Source of the DNA: Crocosphaera sp.
GTDB lineage: Bacteria > Cyanobacteriota > Cyanobacteriia > Cyanobacteriales > Microcystaceae
Assembly: GCA_030065205.1 (NCBI GenBank)
Contig: JASJDN010000044.1
Location: 1-41,358 of the forward strand
Direction: 5' to 3'
Length of the DNA: 41,358 nucleotides
Positions 9,264 through 16,362 of this stretch are shown in pieces; the first letter of the stretch is position 1; every line of letters starts with the position of its first letter. The notes under the pieces were generated by a model that did no database searches, was not told the DNA's origin, and saw nothing but the letters and a program-made list of their open reading frames with translations. The position numbers and the translations under genes were made by a program.

Positions 9264-10268
9264 ATGGAATTTGGAACTATGACTGCTAATATAATTACTT
9301 CTGGACAGTTACAAACAACCACCGAGGAAAAAGTATATGAATCTTCCTTATCTTTAAAAGGGAGACTGAATCACTTTTTTCACAAAGAAACCATTAATCC
9401 TGATATCATTATCAAACATAATCAGGCGTTAGACAAAACCAATACGTTACAAATTATGGCTCAAGCATTAGAGCATAAGCGATTTCGGGAAAGGGATTTT
9501 GTTCTATTATTACAAGTCAAAAATAAGTTTGCTGAAGGACTGAATGAATATAAAGGACTCAATTCTTATTTAAGACTGTTTCAAGTCGCCATTGAAGCAA
9601 AAAATAGTTTTTTGGCCATTGAACAAATAGAATTACTCCATCGTAGTTCTAAACAACAAAGTTTTTATCAATTGGTGTTTCATTTACTGGAACAACATAT
9701 GTCCAATGAAAGATTTTATCAATTTATTCATCAAGAATTAACGGAAGTGTTACCAAAAATCAAAACAGAAAAAGGAAAAAAAGCTCTAGAATGTTACGTG
9801 AATGCTTTGGATAGTTTAACCCACAAAGATGAACTTGGATTGAAGTTACTTTATCTCTTTAAAAAATATCAACTCAGCAATTACTCTATTTTACAAAAAG
9901 CTTCTAATGTCGTTGAGGTTTTACAAGAACAAGACATTAAGAACAGTGGTAGTTTACTCAAGATTGTCAAAAAAAATAACAAAATCTTTGAGAAACTCGG
10001 AAGAATTTTAGAAATTCCTGAAGAAAAAAATACCCCCTTAACCTATGCAAGTATGTTGCAATATATTGTTCTAAAATCTAAATACAGTAAGGTATACTGT
10101 CAATTTCAAAAGCTAATTGAAGTGTTAGGTACTTGGAACAAATTCTATAAAACAGTAGAGTCAATTCGTCGACAACATCCTTGGAATAAATATCGACAAC
10201 CTCAAGATTTCAAGAAAAAATTAGTCATGTTAGACCTTTACAAAAAGTATCACCATTACTGTTGTTAA
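9264..10268 (+). CDS. Uncharacterised alpha-helical protein, 334 aa
   Basis: I do not recognise this family. The protein is soluble, Lys/Leu/Gln-rich and predicted helical, with no signal peptide, membrane segment or catalytic motif that I can see. Helical blocks such as NTLQIMAQALEHKRFRERDF and LLLQVKNKFAEGLNEYKGLN suggest a TPR- or ARM-like solenoid. The C-terminal part is basic and aromatic (HPWNKYRQPQDFKKKL), ending KKYHHYCC. The start could be ATG 9264 or ATG 9279 (MTANIITSG). Upstream are 140 bp of AT-rich sequence. Downstream the gene runs almost directly into a repeat. Homology would have to come from a profile search. Confidence 0.7.
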   Translation: MEFGTMTANIITSGQLQTTTEEKVYESSLSLKGRLNHFFHKETINPDIIIKHNQALDKTNTLQIMAQALEHKRFRERDFVLLLQVKNKFAEGLNEYKGLNSYLRLFQVAIEAKNSFLAIEQIELLHRSSKQQSFYQLVFHLLEQHMSNERFYQFIHQELTEVLPKIKTEKGKKALECYVNALDSLTHKDELGLKLLYLFKKYQLSNYSILQKASNVVEVLQEQDIKNSGSLLKIVKKNNKIFEKLGRILEIPEEKNTPLTYASMLQYIVLKSKYSKVYCQFQKLIEVLGTWNKFYKTVESIRRQHPWNKYRQPQDFKKKLVMLDLYKKYHHYCC

Positions 10269-10325
10269 TAACAGTTTTCAACTGGGTGTATCAAGATGCT
10301 CGTTAAGTTGAGTGTACTTCGAGAG
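10268..10325. repeat. Half copy of the MITE-like element (copy D)
   Basis: ACAGTTTTCAACTGGGTGTATCAA followed by GTTAAGTTGAGTGT repeats the left half of the 129-bp element at 20971 (CAGTTTTTAATTGAGTGTAT, then GTTGAGTTAAGTGAGTGT). The opposite terminal repeat is missing. What follows is the low-complexity tract at 10402. It is a degraded or recombined copy. Confidence 0.55.
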
Positions 10326-10401
10326 GCTCAGTAACAGAGGAGGGTGAGAAGTAATAAAGTGACGGGGTGATGGGGTGACAGGGGGAATATATATTATCCT
10401 T

Positions 10402-10552
10402 TCTCCCCCTCTCCCAGTCTCCCAGTCTCCCCCTCTCCCAGTCTCCCAGTCTCCCAGTCTCCCCCTCTCCCTCTGCTCCCCCTCTCCCTCTGCTCCCCCT
10501 CTCCCTCTGCTCCCCCTCTCCCTCTGCTCCCCCTCTCCCTCTGCTCCCCCTG
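10402..10552. repeat. Pyrimidine-rich tandem repeat (8-nt and 17-nt units)
   Basis: The + strand holds repeated CTCCCAGT-type 8-base units (10402-10458), then five exact copies of the 17-base unit CTCCCCCTCTCCCTCTG (10459-10543) and a broken sixth. The strand is almost pure C/T, so the other strand is G/A. Long open frames cross it on both strands only because the units lack stop codons; I do not call a gene. Such tracts vary in copy number and can form triplex or G-rich structures. The 373-bp gap between the flanking genes holds this tract, the half MITE copy and the upstream region of the M20 gene. Confidence 0.9.
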
Positions 10553-10641
10553 CCTCTTTCAACCCTATTTTATTTTTTTGATAAAGAGGCTATAGAATAG
10601 GAAAGACAGCAAACTTCTCATTACTGTCCGTAACATCTGCA

Positions 10642-11853
10642 ATGATTTCTACCCTTCCTCAAACAAATTCCCTCAATTTTTCACAAATTCGCCTCGAAAT
10701 TCGTCAGCTTCAGGCTCAATTAGTAGAATGGCGACGCTATCTACATCAACGTCCAGAATTGGGGTTTCAAGAGGAAATTACTGCCGATTTTATCGCTCAA
10801 CAGTTAACAGCAATGGGTATTCCCCATGAAACAGGAATTGCTAAAACGGGTATCGTTGCAACCATCTCCAGTCCTCATCCTGGCCCTGTCTTAGCCATTC
10901 GCGCCGACATAGATGCGTTACCCATCCACGAAGAAAACGATGTCTCTTACCGTTCCCTCCACGAAGGAACCATGCACGCTTGTGGCCACGATGGCCATAT
11001 TACCATTGCTTTAGGTACTGCTTACTATTTATGGCAACATCGTCAACATTTTAAAGGAACAGTCAAAATTATTTTTCAACCCGCCGAAGAAAGTCCCGGT
11101 GGGGCCAAACCCATGATAGAAGCAGGGGTCTTAAAAAATCCTGATGTGGATGGCATTATCGGTTTACACGTCTGGAATAACTTACCTTTAGGTACTGTCG
11201 GTGTCCGTAGCGGTCCGTTAATGGCTGCTGTAGAGTGTTTTCGCCTCAATATCTTCGGAAAAGGGGGTCATGGGGCGATGCCGCATCAAACCGTCGATTC
11301 TGTGGTGGTGAGCGCACAGATTGTTAACGCTTTACAATCCATTGTTTCTCGTAATGTTAATCCTATCGATTCGGCGGTGGTAACAGTGGGAGAATTACAC
11401 GCAGGAACGGCTTTAAATGTTATTGCAGATACGGCTAACATGAGTGGAACGGTGCGTTATTTTAATCCTGAATTTGAAGGGTATTTTGGTCAAAGAATTG
11501 AAGATATTGTTAAAGGAATTTGTCAAGGATACAAGGCGGAGTATGAGTTAGATTATTGGCGTTTATATCCCCCTGTGATTAATGATGAAAAAATGGCAGA
11601 GTTGGTTAAATCTATCGCGTTAGAAGTTGTAGAAACCCCCGCAGGAATTGCTCCTACTTGTCAAACAATGGGAGGAGAAGATATGTCTTTCTTTTTAGAA
11701 GAAGTTCCAGGCTGTTACTTCTTTTTGGGTTCGGCTAATGCAGAGAAGGGGTTAAATTATCCCCATCATCATCCCCGCTTCGATTTCGATGAAACTGTAT
11801 TATCTTTAGGGGTAGAAATGTTTGTCCGTTGTGTTGAAAAATTTTGTAATTAA
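10642..11853 (+). CDS. M20 family amidohydrolase (N-acyl-amino-acid / IAA-amino acid hydrolase-like)
   Basis: This 403-residue metalloenzyme of the M20D family splits N-acyl or IAA-amino acid amides and hippurate-like substrates. Metal-binding and catalytic motifs are LAIRADIDALPI, MHACGHDGHI (Cys114, His116), QPAEESPGG (Glu149, Glu150) and GLHVW (His176). The dimerisation lid has GKGGHGAMPH and VTVGELHAGTALNVIADTA. The C-terminal block GGEDMSFFLEEVPGCYFFLG contains the last family motif. There is no signal peptide, so it is cytoplasmic. The physiological substrate cannot be assigned from sequence. The gene stands alone, behind a low-complexity repeat that occupies part of its upstream region. 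Confidence 0.93.
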   Translation: MISTLPQTNSLNFSQIRLEIRQLQAQLVEWRRYLHQRPELGFQEEITADFIAQQLTAMGIPHETGIAKTGIVATISSPHPGPVLAIRADIDALPIHEENDVSYRSLHEGTMHACGHDGHITIALGTAYYLWQHRQHFKGTVKIIFQPAEESPGGAKPMIEAGVLKNPDVDGIIGLHVWNNLPLGTVGVRSGPLMAAVECFRLNIFGKGGHGAMPHQTVDSVVVSAQIVNALQSIVSRNVNPIDSAVVTVGELHAGTALNVIADTANMSGTVRYFNPEFEGYFGQRIEDIVKGICQGYKAEYELDYWRLYPPVINDEKMAELVKSIALEVVETPAGIAPTCQTMGGEDMSFFLEEVPGCYFFLGSANAEKGLNYPHHHPRFDFDETVLSLGVEMFVRCVEKFCN

Positions 11854-11897
11854 AGTCAATAAGACTTAAAAAAGTAATCTTTTTCGTATCCTTATTT

Positions 11898-11999
11898 GTC
11901 ATTCCGAGAAATGAGGAAATTCTATATCTATGGCAGATTGCTTCGAGGTATTTTTAGTAACAATTAACGCTTAATCTGAGTATTACCTCTCGCAATGAC
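11898..11999. repeat. GTCATTGCGAG-type inverted repeat
   Basis: GTCATTCCGAGAAATGAGG on the left and CCTCTCGCAATGAC on the right are imperfect inverted arms about 100 bases apart. The interior carries GCAGATTGCTTCGAGGTA. This arrangement is a common intergenic palindromic family in bacteria. A single arm (GTCATTGCGAGGGGGAT) recurs near 35694 behind rph. The 319-bp gap between the M20 gene and the DUF2267 gene contains only this and the hairpin at 12087. Confidence 0.65.
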
Positions 12000-12086
12000 G
12001 ATTTAAGTATGTAGAGAAGTTACTGACAACATCTCTACATTAATTATATATGCTGTGACTAATTTAGTCTTGTTTATCTTAAGACA

Positions 12087-12151
12087 GTAGGGTGGGCAAA
12101 TAAGAGATTTATCTGAACTACCTAGAAAGTAGAAAACTTTGCCCACCTCAC
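12087..12151. repeat. GTAGGGTGGGCA hairpin repeat, copy 2
   Basis: The arms GTAGGGTGGGCAAA and TTTGCCCACCTCAC flank an AT-rich interior that does not match the interior of copy 1. It sits about 20 bases beyond the end of the DUF2267 gene, so it may serve as its transcription stop. Confidence 0.85.
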
Positions 12152-12172
12152 AGTAAAATCTCTAAACAATCT

Positions 12173-13000
12173 CTAAGCAGATTGCCAAATGGTCTTTATA
12201 TCATCAGGTAAAACTGCTTCGATTTCTTTTTTCATATCATCAGATAACTCTTCTTTAGTAGCAGAAAAAACGGCTTTAATTACTTTAATTCCATTGGTTC
12301 CACGGGGAACACCACCCTCTTGTTCAATGCGTCTTAAAAAGGTTTTACCATCGAAGGTAAGAGGGGGACGAATTTTACTTAACCAAGCGACTAAAGGATT
12401 ATTATCTTTCCAAAGGTCATGTATTTCTTCGTTATCGTCTTTTAATTCTGACTTAACTTTCTCTGATGATTCGGTTGTCATCAAATCTCGTAAGGTTCGG
12501 TATACAATAATGGTTAAATCTTTGGCATCAAAAATGTCTGGAAGTTCAGCTTTGAGTTGAACTTTTTCGAGGAAAGGTAAGTCTTTGGTTACGATAGGGA
12601 CTTGAGGTCCTTTTTGTAACGCTTGGGGATAATTTTCTTCTAAACGTTGCAACGCTTTATGACCTTTTTCCGTTAAAGAAGCTTTTTTAAAGCGGATTAA
12701 ATGGGGTAATGGACCATCAGGCGCACCCAAGGTATTAGCAATACGAAAATCAACAATATTATGGGTCTCGACTAAGGAAGGAACGTCTTCTTGTTTAGCG
12801 TAAGCATTCCCTGTAAATTCTGCTTCAATATAACCCTTTTGGTTGAAATAATCTAAATGTCCAAGAAAGTCGGAAACGCTTAGGTTTCTTCCTGTAAAGT
12901 CTGTATTGTTAAAATCTACTTTCTCGCTTCCTTGTTGGTTGGCTTGATTAATTTTGTTTAACAGAATATAAGCAACGTCTTCTCTTATCTTAATAGGCAT
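12173..13000 (-). CDS. DUF2267-domain protein with N-terminal winged-helix-like region
   Basis: This 275-residue protein has an N-terminal half (AYILLNKINQANQQGSEKVD, then SVSDFLGHLDYFNQKGYIEA) that resembles a winged-helix fold, continuing to ASLTEKGHKALQRLEE. The C-terminal half has two DUF2267-like units. One runs from DAKDLTIIVYRTLRDLM to FLRRIEQEGGV. The other is NGIKVIKAVFSATKEELSDD, closing with EAVLPDDIKTIW. DUF2267 proteins are widespread in cyanobacteria and of unknown function. The LPxDxxxxW ending is diagnostic. It has no membrane segment. It shares a strand with shc upstream, but a 393-bp gap with hairpins makes co-transcription unlikely. Confidence 0.8.
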   Translation of the reverse strand: MPIKIREDVAYILLNKINQANQQGSEKVDFNNTDFTGRNLSVSDFLGHLDYFNQKGYIEAEFTGNAYAKQEDVPSLVETHNIVDFRIANTLGAPDGPLPHLIRFKKASLTEKGHKALQRLEENYPQALQKGPQVPIVTKDLPFLEKVQLKAELPDIFDAKDLTIIVYRTLRDLMTTESSEKVKSELKDDNEEIHDLWKDNNPLVAWLSKIRPPLTFDGKTFLRRIEQEGGVPRGTNGIKVIKAVFSATKEELSDDMKKEIEAVLPDDIKTIWQSA

Positions 13001-13393
13001 TAATGACTCCCTTAAGTTCTAAATTTTATATATCTTAGTTGCATTGTAACAAAAGTTAACAAATTATTCATCTATCGTTAGTTAGAAATTATTTCCGCGA
13101 GCTCAGCACAAGTCCTGCTTATACCATTGTCATCAACTTGGACTACAGATGAGGAGGGGTCAACGACCGTTGACCCCTACGAAAATGTGTAGCTGGACTT
13201 TAGGAAATTGGTATTACTATTGTTACAGAAAGTGAGAAAGATGCTCACTTTCCGATTACCTCATTTTTTTTGAAACAGTCCAGTAGTCTACAATATTTTT
13301 TTCACCACAGTGTCGGGAGAGCCTATATTTTGCTCTCATATAATTGGAAATGCAGTGATATCAGTAGATGATATTAACCCAAAACTTTACCGT
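13001..13393. other. Gene-free stretch with two perfect hairpins
   Basis: No gene is seen between shc and the DUF2267 gene. A perfect 11-bp hairpin, AGGGGTCAACG-AC-CGTTGACCCCT, lies at 13155-13178. A second, GAAAGTGAG/CTCACTTTC with a 7-base loop, lies at 13228-13252 and has a T-run about 10 bases later on the + strand. A weaker GAGAGC/GCTCTC pair follows near 13317. The stretch must hold the end of the shc transcript and the promoter of the DUF2267 gene. Confidence 0.6.
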
Positions 13394-15316
13394 TTAAGAT
13401 TTGTTGATTTGTTGATAACGTCCCAAAGCAATTAAGGGGAAATAATGGCGATAAAAATGATAACGGATATAGAAATGACAAGGGAAACCCGTTCCGGTAA
13501 ACTCAGCTTCTTCCCAAGTTCCTTCCTCAGTTTGGGTGTTTAATAAGTAGTTAATTCCCCGTTCAATGGCATCAGTTTCAAAATGATTTAATGCTTCTCC
13601 TGCGTCTAATAAACCAATGAGAGACCAAGCGGTTTGGGAAGGGGTACTAACTCCTTTTCCTTTGAGAGTTGGGTCGTTATAACTCCAGCAAGTTTCTCCC
13701 CATCCTCCATCGTTATTTTGACAGCTTAATAACCAATTAATTCCTTGTTCTATTTGGGGTCGATGTTTTTCGGGGTTAATAACAGCTAATGCAGAAAGTA
13801 CACCACTGGTTCCATAGATATAATTCACACCCCAACGACCAAACCAACTGCCATCTTTTTCCTGTTCTTTATAAAGATAATTGAGGGCTTTATTGAGGCG
13901 AGTGGTTGACATTTCTAGGTCACAACTTCCCACCATTTCTACTACCCTAGCCGTCACATCAGCAGTATTAGGATCAATCATAGCTTTTAAGTCACCGTAA
14001 GGCACTTCGTTTAACCAAGCTTGGTCATTATCCACGTCAAATGCAGCCCAACCTCCTGCTTTACATTGCATGGTTTCTATCCATTTTACACAGCGATTAA
14101 TGGCTGCTTGTTTGCGGGCTTCATCGGGTAATTTTATGCCATTTAGTGCCATCACAACCACTGCAGAGTCATCGATGTCGGGGTAGAAACGATTGGTAAA
14201 TTCAAAAGCCCATCCGCCAGGTTTTCCTACCTTATTTTTAACCGCCCAATCTCCATACTCAAGAACTTGTTTATCTAATAACCATTTTCCTGCTTTAACT
14301 AAGGAAAAATGATCTTTGGGTAAACCTGAATCTGTCAAAGCTCGTACACACCAAGCCGTATCCCATATCGGAGATACACAAGCTTGCACCCGATAAGTGT
14401 TATTTTCTTCGATAGAAAAGCGATCAATAGCTTCAAAACCGAGTTGAACAGAAGGGTCAGCTACGTCATATTTTAAGGTACGAAAAGCGATTAAAGAGTT
14501 TAACATTGGGGGCATAATTCCACCCCAATCTCCTGTTTCTTGTTGATGGTTTAACATCCATCTTTCGGCTTCTTTGAGTCCTTTTTTTCGCAAAGGAACT
14601 AAATCAACTTGTTCCGCAAATTTGAATACTTTATCTAACCCTAAAAAAATGTCACCCCAATTATTATTTTTGGGCAATTCATACTTGACATTTTCAACAC
14701 CTTCTGCATATAATTCGTCTAAATTAAAGATAGGATCAACTGAAAAAACGGGCTTATCATTAAAGACAATAATTAAGGGAACTGTGCTTTCTCGCGCCCA
14801 GCTTGCCATTTCATAAATAGTGAAGGGAAAACTATCAGGAAATAACATAATCCACGGGGGAATAGAGGGAATTCCTTTCCAGCTATAACACCCAATTAAA
14901 GCTAAATGAAACTTAGTAAAAATTCGGGTTTTACTAATACCCCCTTTACTAATAATAAACGCTTTGGCACGAATTAAGGCCGGGTCATCTTGGGGAACCC
15001 CTAATAAACGTAGGGCCATGTACGCTTCTACGGAGGTACTAATTTCTCCCCCGTCTCCATAGAAGAGTTCCCACCCTCCATGTTCCCGTTGTTGTTGACG
15101 TAAATAACCTTCAACTTTTTGTAGGGGACGGGTTTTGTCTGTTCCCCATATTTTGTGGACTAAGACCGTTTCGGCGGTTAAGGTAATATTGGATTCTAAC
15201 TCGGCCCACCAGTACCCTTGAGGATATTGTTGGGACAGTAGATAATTTTGGCTGGTAGTAATGGCATCCTTGAGGGATAAAGCGGGTTGATGAGTCTGTC
15301 TGTCTCGCGTTTGCAT
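13394..15316 (-). CDS. shc: Squalene-hopene cyclase
   Basis: This monotopic membrane enzyme cyclises squalene to hopene/hopanol, the first committed step of hopanoid synthesis. The 640-residue length is typical. The catalytic acid motif DxDD is present as YPDIDDSAVV (Asp380-Asp383). Several QW repeats are visible, including GYWWAEL, GGWELFYGDGG, QETGDWGGIMPPM, DGSWFGRWGVNYIYG and NNDGGWGETCWSYNDP. The family block VSPIWDTAWCVRAL is also present. The start MQTRDRQTHQ precedes the first conserved helix. The gene is divergent from the R-M genes, with 204 bp between them. No other hopanoid gene is nearby. Confidence 0.97.
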   Translation of the reverse strand: MQTRDRQTHQPALSLKDAITTSQNYLLSQQYPQGYWWAELESNITLTAETVLVHKIWGTDKTRPLQKVEGYLRQQQREHGGWELFYGDGGEISTSVEAYMALRLLGVPQDDPALIRAKAFIISKGGISKTRIFTKFHLALIGCYSWKGIPSIPPWIMLFPDSFPFTIYEMASWARESTVPLIIVFNDKPVFSVDPIFNLDELYAEGVENVKYELPKNNNWGDIFLGLDKVFKFAEQVDLVPLRKKGLKEAERWMLNHQQETGDWGGIMPPMLNSLIAFRTLKYDVADPSVQLGFEAIDRFSIEENNTYRVQACVSPIWDTAWCVRALTDSGLPKDHFSLVKAGKWLLDKQVLEYGDWAVKNKVGKPGGWAFEFTNRFYPDIDDSAVVVMALNGIKLPDEARKQAAINRCVKWIETMQCKAGGWAAFDVDNDQAWLNEVPYGDLKAMIDPNTADVTARVVEMVGSCDLEMSTTRLNKALNYLYKEQEKDGSWFGRWGVNYIYGTSGVLSALAVINPEKHRPQIEQGINWLLSCQNNDGGWGETCWSYNDPTLKGKGVSTPSQTAWSLIGLLDAGEALNHFETDAIERGINYLLNTQTEEGTWEEAEFTGTGFPCHFYIRYHFYRHYFPLIALGRYQQINKS

Positions 15317-15520
15317 CGCTAATTCCGTTACACTCCTTCGATATTCTTTAATAGGTTAGCAAGGAACTGAGCGATCGGGGGAGTTTGTGGACAAATGATG
15401 ATATTTATTATTTCTTTGTTTTGAAGTAACGAGAGATTTATGTTCATTTATTAATTGAGTTTCTCTTCATTATAATCTGAGTGTTATTATTAAATAGAAC
15501 TGTAAAATATTTTCTTTTTT

Positions 15521-16351
15521 ATGTCAATTAACTATATCGAGCAAATTAATAATATTTTGCAACTGAAATCTTTAAAATCCCATCTTGTTGTAGATTTATT
15601 TGCAGGATGTGGAGGGTTGTCTTTGGGATTTGAAGCGCAAGGATTTGAGACTTATGGATTGGAAAAAGATCAAGATTGTTGTTATACATATGAACAAAAT
15701 TTACAAGGAAAATGTGAGCAAATAGAGTTAACCATTAATAGTAAATTACCTGCTGCGTCTGTAATCATTGGTGGACCTCCTTGCCAACCCTTTAGTGTTG
15801 GGGGAAAACAAAAAGGTTTAACAGATTCAAGAGATGGTTTTCCCATTTTTATCAACGCTATTAAACAAGTCAAGCCTGATATTTGGTTGTTTGAAAATGT
15901 GAGAGGTTTACTGTACAAGAATAAATGGTATTTTGAAGAAATCACGCAAGCATTACAAGAGTTAGGTTATATTATTGAATGGAAATTATTAAATTCAGTT
16001 TGTTGTAAACGGCCTCGTGATTTACATTTAGATAAACCAGCAAGAACGTTAACTTGTCGTAATTTAGCCGGTGCAACAGGAGATATGCAAAGAATTAAAC
16101 TTCCTGATGGTAGAAGAAGACGGTTATCAATTCGAGAAGCAGCGCGTTTACAAAGTTTTCCAGATTGGTTTGAATTCTCTGGAAGTGAAACAAGTTGTTA
16201 TAATCAGATTGGTAATGCTGTGTCTCCATTATTAGCTTTTTATTTAGCAAGAAGTGTCCGTGATTATCTAGAATCTAGTTATCGTTTATCATCTGAAGAA
16301 CTTAAAAAATATACGCTTCCTCAACAATTATCTTTTTCATATTTATCATAA
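15521..16351 (+). CDS. C5 cytosine DNA methyltransferase with internal deletion
   Basis: C5 methyltransferase motifs are clear at both ends: motif I DLFAGCGGLSLGFE (~25-38), motif IV GGPPCQPFSVGG with catalytic Cys88, motif VI ENVRGLL (~125), a C-terminal block DKPARTLTCRNLAGATGDMQ, and motif X NQIGNAVSPL. After EWKLLNSV (residue 160) the sequence jumps straight to CCKRPRDLHLDKPART. Motif VIII (QxRxR) and nearly all of the target recognition domain are missing. The protein has 276 residues, where relatives usually have 350-450. The reading frame stays open, so this looks like an in-frame deletion. Without a recognition domain it is probably inactive alone. It is followed after 11 bases by a second methyltransferase fused to a nuclease. 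Confidence 0.85.
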   Translation: MSINYIEQINNILQLKSLKSHLVVDLFAGCGGLSLGFEAQGFETYGLEKDQDCCYTYEQNLQGKCEQIELTINSKLPAASVIIGGPPCQPFSVGGKQKGLTDSRDGFPIFINAIKQVKPDIWLFENVRGLLYKNKWYFEEITQALQELGYIIEWKLLNSVCCKRPRDLHLDKPARTLTCRNLAGATGDMQRIKLPDGRRRRLSIREAARLQSFPDWFEFSGSETSCYNQIGNAVSPLLAFYLARSVRDYLESSYRLSSEELKKYTLPQQLSFSYLS

Positions 16352-16362
16352 AGAACAAATAA

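Noticed and set aside
10278..10562. Long open frames on both strands through the pyrimidine tract
   Set aside because: They exist only because the 8- and 17-base units lack stop codons. The products are simple Arg/Glu/Gly or Pro/Ser/Leu repeats with no proper start.
13228..13252. Hairpin as a CRISPR or tRNA-like element
   Set aside because: It is a single copy with no spacer-repeat pattern and no cloverleaf. I saw no CRISPR array or tRNA gene anywhere in the window.
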